Assembly: GCA_964654945.1 (NCBI GenBank)
Contig: CAZZLN010000060.1
Coordinates: forward strand, 1-9,217
DNA: 9,217 nucleotides
Source of the DNA: HGM11788 sp964654945
GTDB lineage: Bacteria > Bacillota > Clostridia > Lachnospirales > CAG-274
Direction: 5' to 3'
The notes beneath the pieces are model-generated. The model searched no databases. It had not been told where the DNA came from and was given only the letters and a program-made list of their open reading frames with translations. The position numbers and the translations under genes were made by a program. Below are positions 1 through 4,853 of this stretch, piece after piece (within the stretch, counting starts at the first letter, position 1; the number at the start of each line of letters is the position of its first letter).

Positions 1-48
1 CCGCCCCAAACCCCGGCAAGCGTACGGACGCTTGACCCCGGTAGGTAT
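1..48. other. GC-rich hairpin-forming island
   Basis: About 70% G+C in a window that is otherwise near 30%. On either strand a 6-bp stem (CAAGCG with CGCTTG, positions 18-23 and 30-35) encloses a 6-base loop. Outside it lie two CCCCGG copies (12-17 and 37-42) in direct orientation. It lies 3' of the minus-strand head-protein remnant. It could be a structured RNA element between phage structural genes, or the edge of a coding region that runs out of the window. On the minus strand two frames stay open to the edge, so coding cannot be excluded. Confidence 0.35.
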
Positions 49-73
49 ATTTTTTTACTTTTTTGTGTCCACT

Positions 74-532
74 TTATTGACTATAGTTCACTTCTTTTAA
101 ATTGCGGGGCAAATTTTTTGTTGTCGCAGATATTTGTTTATTTATTTCCTCAACTGTTCTGCCTGCCAAAATATCACTGTTTACATTTATCTCTGTCAAA
201 CCATACGCATTTGGTAATACTTGAAACAAGGCTCTCTTGTGTGTTACACTGTCATAGAAATCACCAAAGTGCATATCAGATATATACATACCGCCTTTAT
301 CTTCATAATCTCTTATGGTGTTAGCAATAACATCAGATACTTCTTTTTGTATATTGTGACTTTTTGCCATAGTGGCAAAATCATCAATATCTATTGATTT
401 TATTATACCACTTTCCCCTGACTTTTCAACATCTTTTTCAACCTCTCCAACACTTTTTCCTGTAGCCTTGGCAAATTCTTCAACACTCATCAGCTCATAT
501 TCAAGGTAACACCTGCAATTACAGTTTATTAA
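74..532 (-). pseudogene. Remnant of a phage head-morphogenesis (minor capsid) protein, C-terminal part
   Basis: The frame opens directly after a TGA with the residues LINCNCRCYLEYELM and runs 152 residues to a TAA. A Cys-rich NCRC segment of this kind is typical of the C-terminal end of SPP1 gp7/Mu F-like head-morphogenesis proteins (PF04233), which help build the phage head. The remaining ~138 residues, including MYISDMHFGDFYDS and VLPNAYGLTEINVNSD, would be a C-terminal extension whose function I do not recognise. The ATG at 490 has no ribosome binding site and follows NCRC in frame, so it is an internal Met and not a true start. The whole N-terminal domain is missing. It was probably lost in a deletion whose junction lies near 529-537, where an unrelated reading frame ends. 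Confidence 0.5.
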
Positions 533-684
533 TCACCCCACCAATCCACCACATTATCTGGATTGTGCGTATTGCCATTAATTTCATTTTCATTTTGTAA
601 TCTTATTTCAGTTTGTCCTACCGGATTTCCATGTTTTAGGCAGTATTTTCCATTTTGTCTTTTATCAAATACGACAGGGCTTTT
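529..684 (-). pseudogene. Open frame without start, possible frameshifted end of the upstream small gene
   Basis: A 51-residue frame (KSPVVFDKRQNGKYCLKHGN at its start, VVDWWGD at its end) that has no start codon after the preceding TAA. It overlaps the 3' end of the small gene at 636-794 in another frame. A -1 shift near the AAAA of GATAAAAGA (about 670) would join the first ~45 residues of that gene to this frame and give a protein of about 87 residues. Either an indel has broken one ancestral gene, or the frame is meaningless. I do not recognise the family. The acidic, Asn-rich end and the lack of a start favour decay. Confidence 0.3.
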
Positions 685-794
685 TTAGCACACCTGTCAA
701 GCACCTTCTGCGTTTCTTCAGCAGGTTTACAGCAATCATCATAAATCTCAACAGTCGCATTTACCGTCTTGCACTTTATTGTCATAGCTAACAT
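636..794 (-). CDS. Small hypothetical protein, 52 aa, phage-type
   Basis: Starts at an ATG preceded by a good ribosome binding site (AAGTGAGGTGATTTT before the ATG) and encodes MLAMTIKCKTVNATVEIYDD followed by a short Cys- and Lys-rich helix-like part with CCKPAEETQKVLDRCAKKAL. No known domain is evident. Charge pattern and length are like the small accessory proteins found in phage structural regions. It sits between the HNH remnant and the head-protein remnant on the same strand, as in a phage late or packaging operon. The 3' end may be a frameshift artefact of decay, because another open frame continues beyond it. The strong RBS supports translation; the function is unknown. Confidence 0.5.
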   Translation of the reverse strand: MLAMTIKCKTVNATVEIYDDCCKPAEETQKVLDRCAKKALSYLIKDKMENTA

Positions 795-890
795 AAAATC
801 ACCTCACTTTAATTTATTTTTGTCTAAGGTTGTACTATTACTAAAATCAACACTTATAAGATAAGACCACCTACTTGGCTGTTTTAACCT

Positions 891-1067
891 TCATCTTACT
901 CTTTTACCACCCTTATACTTACCACCACGACCATTATATTTAGCACCCTTTTTTCTGTTTGTCTTTTGTAAAACAACTTTCAAATTGTTTTTTAAATTGC
1001 TATCACCTTTGCTTAAGGGTTTAATATGGTCTGCTTCTCTGAGGTCTCCGACCTTTAGACCCATCAT
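891..1067 (-). pseudogene. C-terminal half of an HNH endonuclease
   Basis: The 58-codon frame reads EADHIKPLSKGDSNLKNNLK and then a Lys/Arg/Gly-rich tail (TNRKKGAKYNGRGGKYKGGK). DHIKPLS with the downstream N...N spacing matches the second half of the HNH (beta-beta-alpha metal) nuclease motif, including the conserved Asp-His. The first half, with the zinc-binding CxxC pairs usual in phage HNH proteins, is absent: the frame is closed by a TAA about 40 bases upstream of the ATG ATG. In many phages an HNH protein lies just before the terminase genes and takes part in DNA packaging, but no terminase follows here. The initial ATG has a GAGG only three bases away, so initiation may be poor. Most likely a fragment of a decayed gene. 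Confidence 0.6.
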
Positions 1068-1126
1068 TCGCCTCGCTTTATTTATGCTACCCTTTCTTTA
1101 ATATGTTCGGGCTTGCCTCCATATAA

Positions 1127-1496
1127 TTACAATATCAAGCATTATCTGCAGAACACTTAAAAATGTTTAATAAAGTCAATGAAACAGACAGATTAGCTCA
1201 ATGGGTTAATGATGTTCTGAAAGGCAGACCGGAGAGTTTTAAAAAGAGGCTATTAACAATTTTTCAATTCTCGGCGAAGATGATTGGAAATCATTGTAAG
1301 AAATTGCAAAAAAATTCTTAATGATACTAACACAGAGCCTTTGCCCCCTCCCGTACCTCAAGAATACCTCAAAATGCCTCTTGAAGAGCTGGTAAAGCTT
1401 CAAGCAGAGCATACAAGTGAAGCAGCTAAGATAGGCACTATTATTAATTATAAGGAAGAAGAATCCCCTCAGCAAGACGGGAAAAACATAGTATAA
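1127..1496 (+). pseudogene. Gene broken over three reading frames, family not recognised
   Basis: Three partly overlapping plus-strand frames look like parts of one protein: 1127-1321 (ALSAEHLKMFNKVNETDRLA, then WVNDVLKGRPESFKK), a short middle frame around 1245-1295 (AINNFSILGEDDWKSL) and 1284-1496 (IIVRNCKKILNDTNTEPLPP and an acidic C-terminus). The last frame would need a TTG start without a convincing RBS, which fits a broken gene better than a real start. The predicted product would be soluble and helix-rich with a Pro-rich linker. I cannot assign a function. The same DNA read on the minus strand gives a hydrophobic frame that I regard as a shadow. Confidence 0.35.
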
Positions 1497-1497
1497 T

Positions 1498-1525
1498 AAA
1501 AAGGGCAACATATTTTATATTACCC
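1498..1525 (-). terminator. Minus-strand intrinsic terminator
   Basis: Read on the minus strand, a stem GGGTAATAT / ATATGTTGCCC with a three-base loop, all paired if two G-U pairs are allowed, is followed at once by TTTTTATTAT. On the plus strand the same positions give two mismatches and no T run, so the direction is minus. No minus-strand gene lies directly upstream. A weak promoter (TTGGGA at 1585-1580, 16-base spacer, TATATT at 1563-1558) could feed it and give an RNA of about 55 bases, but this is uncertain. Confidence 0.55.
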
Positions 1526-1617
1526 GCAACTAACCAAGATGGGTATGGTAAAAGACAAATATATAAAAAGTAATTGTGTTCCCAACATGGAGAACATAAA
1601 TTAAAATCATAAAAAAT

Positions 1618-1626
1618 TGATATACT
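1618..1626 (+). promoter_or_regulatory. Possible extended -10 promoter for the DUF4258-YgiT gene
   Basis: TGATATACT has the form TGN followed by TATACT, one base from consensus, 20 bases before the ATG at 1646. A transcript would start near 1633, so the leader would be only about 13 bases, with the GAGGTGA ribosome binding site (1633-1639) at its very 5' end. No -35 box is visible at the right distance. The short leader makes this a tentative call. Confidence 0.3.
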
Positions 1627-1645
1627 ATTGATGAGGTGACATTTA

Positions 1646-2023
1646 ATGATAGATATTAAAGTCTTGAAAAAATATTATCAAGACGATATGGTTATTGCTT
1701 CTGAACACGCATCAGAGAGATTTAGACAAAAAAATATTAAAGCTTGTGACATAAAGCAGGCTGTATTAAATAGAGAAATTATTGAACAATATATGAAATG
1801 TTTAAGCTGTAAAACAGGTAACACGACCGAATCCACAAATACCTATTTTGCTAATTTAAAAAACTGTTATGTAATTATTGAAAATGTGCCTTGTTTAAAG
1901 TGCGACCAATGTGGTGAAGTATTTTATAAATCTTCTGTGTTAGAAAATATCGATATTATTATCGAAAAAATTGAAAATGTTTCAAGTAAGATTTTTATTA
2001 TGGACTATACAACATCTGCTTAA
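1646..2023 (+). CDS. DUF4258 toxin remnant fused to a YgiT/MqsA-type zinc-finger antitoxin
   Basis: Residues 1-49 (MIDIKVLKKYYQDDMVIASE, HASERFRQKNI, AVLNREIIEQY) match the N-terminal part of DUF4258 proteins, putative RelE-like toxins. Residue 50 is a Met, and from there on the sequence is a complete YgiT-type zinc-finger protein (MKCLSCKTG, VPCLKCDQCGEVFY) with the four expected zinc-ligand Cys (52, 55, 86, 89). In such modules the toxin gene normally lies just upstream of the zinc-finger antitoxin gene. Here the C-terminal part of the toxin and the intergenic space are missing and both parts are joined in frame. The start has a good RBS (GAGGTGA, 7 bases before ATG). The antitoxin part lacks the Xre-like DNA-binding domain of MqsA but is full length for the short form. 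The toxin half is presumably inactive. The product may keep antitoxin activity against related toxins, which is inference. Confidence 0.8.
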   Translation: MIDIKVLKKYYQDDMVIASEHASERFRQKNIKACDIKQAVLNREIIEQYMKCLSCKTGNTTESTNTYFANLKNCYVIIENVPCLKCDQCGEVFYKSSVLENIDIIIEKIENVSSKIFIMDYTTSA

Positions 2024-2080
2024 CACGATAATAAGCCCCGAAGGGAAATGATAATTCAAAAATATTAAGATTACGGTTAT

Positions 2081-2109
2081 AAAAAAGTGCAGCCAATTAA
2101 AACTGCACT
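2081..2109 (-). terminator. Intrinsic terminator of the 2153-2081 RNA
   Basis: A seven-base perfect stem (AGTGCAG / CTGCACT) with a ten-base loop, followed by TTTTTT on the minus strand. On the plus strand the stem is followed by CTTAAAG, so it is not a plus-strand terminator for the upstream DUF4258-YgiT gene. Confidence 0.7.
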
Positions 2110-2153
2110 CTTAAAGTAAAGAAAATTCTGTATAGGGTGAGTATTTCTTTACT
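2081..2153 (-). ncRNA. Candidate small RNA of about 73 bases, upstream of the recombinase gene
   Basis: A consensus promoter (2188-2160) predicts a start at A2153. Exactly there begins a 10-bp perfect stem (2153-2144 with 2124-2115) around a 19-base loop that holds CUCACCCUAUACAG. A five-base linker leads to a second stem-loop (AGUGCAG / CUGCACU, 2109-2103 with 2092-2086) followed by six U, an intrinsic terminator. No start codon with an RBS and no open frame of useful length is present. The unit thus has all parts of an independent non-coding RNA. A 5' stem that starts at +1 and has a large loop is usual in antisense and counter-transcribed RNAs of mobile elements. I recognise no known RNA family, and the target is unknown. 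Confidence 0.6.
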
Positions 2154-2159
2154 ATAAGC

Positions 2160-2188
2160 AGTATAACATCAAGTATTGTTTTTGTCAA
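2160..2188 (-). promoter_or_regulatory. Strong sigma-A promoter on the minus strand
   Basis: Minus-strand TTGACA (2188-2183, six of six), a 17-base spacer and TATACT (2165-2160, five of six). There is no protein gene downstream of it for hundreds of bases on that strand; instead the 73-base stem-loop unit begins seven bases after the -10 box. Confidence 0.75.
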
Positions 2189-2218
2189 TACATTTTGATA
2201 TATTTTGATGAAAAATGT

Positions 2219-2251
2219 AAAATAAAAGCCCCCTGCTGCAAACAGAGGACT
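2219..2251 (-). terminator. Minus-strand intrinsic terminator
   Basis: Minus-strand stem AGTCCTCTG / CAGGGGGCT with a seven-base loop and TTTTATTT after it. All nine positions pair if two G-U pairs are allowed. The plus-strand version has two A-C mismatches in place of the G-U pairs, so it acts in the minus direction. Confidence 0.6.
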
Positions 2252-2298
2252 TTCAAACTAACCTATCAAAACAAGTTTTTGATATAATTAGTCCAGAC
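2219..2298 (-). ncRNA. Candidate second small RNA of about 80 bases
   Basis: An extended -10 box on the minus strand (TGATATAAT, 2313-2305) predicts a start near G2298. The RNA would contain a stem TATCAAAA / TTTTGATA (2284-2277 with 2271-2264, five-base loop) and end in a nine-pair terminator stem with two G-U pairs (2251-2243 with 2235-2227) followed by TTTTATTT. GGACU near the 5' end can also pair with AGUCC at the base of the terminator stem, so two folds may compete. There is no open frame with an RBS. It may be a free small RNA or simply an insulator transcript. The support is weaker than for the neighbouring unit because no -35 box is seen. Confidence 0.4.
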
Positions 2299-2313
2299 AA
2301 CTGTATTATATCA
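2280..2313. promoter_or_regulatory. Inverted repeat that forms two face-to-face extended -10 promoters
   Basis: TGATATAAT (2280-2288) and its exact reverse complement ATTATATCA (2305-2313) are separated by 16 bases. Each arm is an extended -10 box (TGN-TATAAT): the left one reads rightward into the serine recombinase (start near 2295, leader of about 89 bases), the right one leftward into the 2298-2219 RNA. No good -35 boxes are visible. RNA polymerase could not occupy both at once. The symmetry would also suit a dimeric regulator. The recombinase promoter role is likely but not proven. Confidence 0.5.
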
Positions 2314-2317
2314 CTTT

Positions 2318-2347
2318 AGCACCTGTTTTGTAATGGTGTTATTTTTG
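2318..2347 (+). terminator. Possible weak attenuator in the recombinase leader
   Basis: A six-pair stem AGCACC / GGTGTT (2318-2323 with 2335-2340, one G-U pair) with an 11-base loop is followed by ATTTTTG on the plus strand. The stem is short and the tail broken, so this is only a possibility. It lies between the probable promoter and the start codon of the recombinase. Confidence 0.2.
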
Positions 2348-2383
2348 TACCCAATTACATAAATTTAAAAGGGAAGTGATATA

Positions 2384-3451
2384 ATGTATGCAATTTATTT
2401 AAGAAAAAGCCGAAAAGATAGGGAATTAGAACAATTAGGTGAAGCTGAAACATTAGCAAGGCACGAAAAAGCTCTGCTTGAACTTGCCAAGAAAAAAAAT
2501 CTTGCCATATCCGATATATATAGAGAAGTTGTATCCGGTGAAACCATAGAAGCAAGACCTGAAATGCAAAAGCTTTTAAAAGCGGTAGAAGCAGGTATTT
2601 ACAAAGGTGTGCTTGTAATGGAAATCGAAAGACTTGCAAGGGGCAACACAAAAGACCAGGGTATTGTTGCTGAAGCATTTCAGTTTTCCAACACTTTAAT
2701 TATTACTCCATCAAAAACTTATGACCCATCGAATGAATTTGACGAGGAATATTTTGAATTTGGTTTGTTTATGTCAAGAAGGGAATATAAAACTATCAAT
2801 AGAAGAATACAAAGAGGCAGAATTGCATCTGTAAAAGAAGGCAAATATATTGCAGGTTTAGCTCCTTTAGGTTATGACAAAGTTAAAATCAAAGGTGCCA
2901 AAGGATATACATTAGAGCCAAANNNNNNNNNNNNNNNNNNNNNNNNNNNNNNNNNNNNNNNNNNNNNNNNNNNNNNNNNNNNNNNNNNNNNNNNNNNNNN
3001 NNNNNNNNNNNNNNNNNNNNNNTATTCAAAAAATGATTATCAGGAATATCTAAAAATAATTAATAATTATAATGACAAACTTGCAACCCTCAATAATCAG
3101 CTAAACAATACTTATGCACTTTTGGAGCAAGGTGTATACACAATAGATATTTTTAAAAAAAGAAACATAGCCATACAAAATGATATTAATATTACAACAA
3201 AATCACTTAAAGACATCAAAGAAGAATATAATAGCAAGTTAAATGAATCATCTATATTGGATAACTATATCCCTAATACCCAAAAATTACTTGATGTTTA
3301 TTCTAATCTTGCTGACGCAAAATCAAAAAATGAAATTCTGACAGAGTTATTAAATAAGGTATCATACATAAAAACAGAAAAAGGTACAAGAAATAAATCT
3401 GCACCATTTAAAATTAAAATATATCCTAATATTTTAAAAAGTCGGCAATAA
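2384..3451 (+). CDS. Large serine recombinase (site-specific integrase), interrupted by an assembly gap
   Basis: Integrates and excises the element through a Ser-DNA intermediate. The N-terminal part shows the resolvase catalytic domain: YLRKSRKD with the nucleophile Ser9, SGETIEARPEMQKLL, and ERLARG with Arg83 and Arg86, then the long helix (MSRREYKTINRRIQRGRIAS) and the start of the recombinase domain (GLAPLGY). After the gap comes the C-terminal coiled-coil part (YNDKLATLNNQLNNTYALLEQGVYT) and the typical tail. The zinc ribbon and most of the recombinase domain fall in the gap. The family is usually about 500-550 residues; the apparent 355 is an artefact of the 100-N filler, so some 150-200 residues are probably unseen and intactness cannot be judged. 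Start: ATG with RBS AAAGGGAAGTG at 2368-2378. The gene ends about 30 bases before the host GH18 sequence, the usual place for an integrase next to its att site. Confidence 0.88.
   Translation: MYAIYLRKSRKDRELEQLGEAETLARHEKALLELAKKKNLAISDIYREVVSGETIEARPEMQKLLKAVEAGIYKGVLVMEIERLARGNTKDQGIVAEAFQFSNTLIITPSKTYDPSNEFDEEYFEFGLFMSRREYKTINRRIQRGRIASVKEGKYIAGLAPLGYDKVKIKGAKGYTLEPXXXXXXXXXXXXXXXXXXXXXXXXXXXXXXXXXXYSKNDYQEYLKIINNYNDKLATLNNQLNNTYALLEQGVYTIDIFKKRNIAIQNDINITTKSLKDIKEEYNSKLNESSILDNYIPNTQKLLDVYSNLADAKSKNEILTELLNKVSYIKTEKGTRNKSAPFKIKIYPNILKSRQ
2923..3022. other. Assembly gap, 100 N
   Basis: Exactly 100 N, the conventional filler for a gap of unknown length. The frames on both sides happen to agree across 100 bases, but that carries no information. 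A repeat, a low-coverage region or a mixture of element variants may have broken the assembly here. Confidence 0.98.
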
Positions 3452-3473
3452 AGCTGGCTTTTTACTTATATCA

Positions 3474-3487
3474 TATATGTACATATA
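3474..3487. repeat. Palindrome at the element/host junction, candidate attR core
   Basis: TATATGTACATATA is a perfect 14-base palindrome. It lies between the recombinase stop (3449-3451) and the first clearly GH18-like codons (from about 3484-3490). Serine recombinase att sites are imperfect inverted repeats around a two-base crossover, so the position and symmetry suit attR. A chance AT-rich palindrome is possible, and the exact crossover point cannot be fixed without attL. Confidence 0.4.
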
Positions 3488-3909
3488 CTTATGGCCCTCC
3501 CCTTGCTGTAGCACCAATAAAAAATGTTGAAAATGTTGTAAAATACGGACTTACTCAAATACCATCACAAAAAATACTTATGGGTGTGCCTCTATACGGT
3601 TATGACTGGAATTTGCCCTATGTAAAGGGAACTAGAGCAACCTCTCTTTCGCCTCAGAGGGCTATCGAAATTGCAGCAGAATTTAATGCAGAAATACAGT
3701 TTGATGAAATATCACAGGCACCATTTTTTTATTATAGGGACAATAATTCCGAGCATATTGTGTGGTTTGAAAATGCCAAAAGCATAAATTCTAAAATGAA
3801 TATTGTAAAGAGCTATAATCTTGCAGGTATTGGCTACTGGAATATTGACAGATATTTTCCTCAAAACTGGCTTGTGCTTAATTCATTATTTAAGATAGCG
3901 AGGTTGTAA
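3481..3909 (+). pseudogene. 3' part of a GH18 peptidoglycan hydrolase gene (YaaH/SleL-like), interrupted by the element
   Basis: From TYTYGPPLAVAPIKNVENVV the frame reads the C-terminal third of a glycoside hydrolase family 18 protein: IPSQKILMGVPLYGYDW, LSPQRAIEIA, HIVWFENAKSI, NLAGIGYWNIDRYFPQNWLV, then TAA. The closest family by these motifs is the YaaH/SleL/YdhD group, which cleaves N-acetylglucosamine links in spore cortex peptidoglycan. The catalytic DxxDxDxE motif and any LysM domains belong to the missing 5' part. The frame has no start codon: the ATG at 3580 falls in a conserved internal motif (LMGVPLYGYDW). Upstream the frame runs into recombinase-end DNA. The stop is two bases before the YkvI-family ATG, and the gene carries that gene's RBS, so the two formed an operon. 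The missing half is expected at the other end of the element. Confidence 0.82.
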
Positions 3910-3911
3910 TT

Positions 3912-4853
3912 ATGAAATGGATAAAACTATCCGCACTGTTTATATGCACAGTTCTTGGAGCAGGATTTGCAACAGGCAGAGAGCTTTTCATATATTTTGT
4001 AAGCTATGGAATATGGGGAATTATAGGAATTGTAATTTCAGCTATTATTTTTGGACTTACTGTATATAAAACATTGTTAAATAACTACAGTAATGTGGGA
4101 GATATATTTTCATTTCCGTTAAATATTATATTTTCGTCAGTAGTTTTTTTATTTTTAATAGTATTATATTCTGCTATGCTTTCTGCAAGCGGTGAGCTTT
4201 TTAAAAATGTATTTAACATTCCCTATATATGGGGTGTATTGGCAATGACAGCTTTATCTCAATGGGCAATATCGGGAGGCAATAAAGGCATAATGGATTT
4301 AAGCCTTGTGCTTTGTCCTTTTATGCTTGTAATTTCAGTTATTGTTTCAATTTATATTTTGACACAGAATAATGTTCAGATACATAATGCTGAATTTAAT
4401 TATAAATTTATTTATTCAGCATTTATTTATACAGCCTACAATATAATAACAGCAGTAACAGTACTCATTGGTGAAAATGACAAAAACTCAGCTGTTAAAA
4501 CAGCAATTTCAAGCTGTATTATAATAGGTCTGCTTGCACTTGTTCTTTCTCTTCCGCTTTATTTTAACTATGATTTAATATCAGATAAGCCATTACCCCT
4601 TATTTATCTTCTTCCCAAGGGAAATATAATAACACTGCTTTATATTTTTATGCTTGTATCTGCTATATTTACTACAGCAGTTTCAAACGGCTTTTCGGCA
4701 GCAAAACAAATAAATAAGCCAACAATATATATTACACTGTCGGCTCTTTTAATTTCATTTTTAGGTTTTGATGTGATTGTCGGAAAAGTTTATTTTCTTT
4801 TTGGTTTGCTTGGAATTTTGCTTTTAGTAAATTTATTTATAACTAAAAGATAA
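3912..4853 (+). CDS. YkvI-family membrane protein (probable transporter)
   Basis: A 313-residue, very hydrophobic protein with about nine or ten membrane-spanning segments and almost no soluble part. Near the N-terminus it has LGAGFATGRE (residues 15-24), the glycine-rich broken-helix signature of YkvI proteins, which belong to the LeuT/APC-fold group of transporters. The substrate of the family is not known to me. The start follows a GAGG inside the end of the GH18 frame, with only two bases between that stop and this ATG, so translation was probably coupled. Because the element separates it from the original promoter, expression now depends on read-through from the recombinase or on excision. 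The last 64 bases overlap the convergent VanZ-family gene. Confidence 0.85.
   Translation: MKWIKLSALFICTVLGAGFATGRELFIYFVSYGIWGIIGIVISAIIFGLTVYKTLLNNYSNVGDIFSFPLNIIFSSVVFLFLIVLYSAMLSASGELFKNVFNIPYIWGVLAMTALSQWAISGGNKGIMDLSLVLCPFMLVISVIVSIYILTQNNVQIHNAEFNYKFIYSAFIYTAYNIITAVTVLIGENDKNSAVKTAISSCIIIGLLALVLSLPLYFNYDLISDKPLPLIYLLPKGNIITLLYIFMLVSAIFTTAVSNGFSAAKQINKPTIYITLSALLISFLGFDVIVGKVYFLFGLLGILLLVNLFITKR

Larger units (their letters stand above)
1..3480. mobile_element. Right end of a decayed prophage-like element with a serine recombinase
   Basis: The stretch carries remnants of phage-type genes (head-protein tail, HNH endonuclease), a toxin-antitoxin remnant, small RNA-like units and, as its last gene, a large serine recombinase. 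Directly after it, a host GH18 gene begins in mid-protein, which places the right boundary at about 3450-3490. The left boundary lies outside the window. Terminase, portal, capsid and tail genes are absent here, and several frames are broken, so the visible part looks defective. An integrative conjugative or mobilizable element with captured phage genes is an alternative. The boundary is inferred from where GH18 homology resumes, not from a matched attL/attR pair. Confidence 0.7.

Noticed and set aside
74..490. Independent 138-residue gene starting at ATG 490
   Set aside because: No ribosome binding site, and the frame continues upstream with the phage-type NCRCYLEYEL segment.
1186..1275. tRNA-like string GATTAGCTCAATGGGTTAA
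   Set aside because: It resembles a tRNA D-arm, but no matching acceptor stem, anticodon arm or T-arm with correct spacing can be drawn around it.
1239..1511. Hydrophobic minus-strand frame
   Set aside because: It reads through a terminator hairpin, lacks an RBS, and is the shadow of plus-strand segments that look more protein-like.
2032..2048. Small CCC-TTCG-GGG hairpin on the minus strand
   Set aside because: Three base pairs with a stable-type loop but no T run or gene context. Too little to call a terminator.
2125..2143. Loop of the small RNA as an anti-ribosome-binding-site sequence for the gene at 1646
   Set aside because: Only about five bases (UCACC with GGUGA) can pair, which is expected by chance for Shine-Dalgarno-like sites.
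2255..2320. CRISPR-like or plasmid iteron repeats in the 2024-2383 space
   Set aside because: The repeats are inverted pairs belonging to hairpins or promoters. No direct repeat recurs with regular spacing.
3580..3909. Independent 109-residue gene starting at ATG 3580
   Set aside because: The ATG is an internal Met in a conserved GH18 motif, it has no RBS, and GH18 similarity continues upstream in frame.
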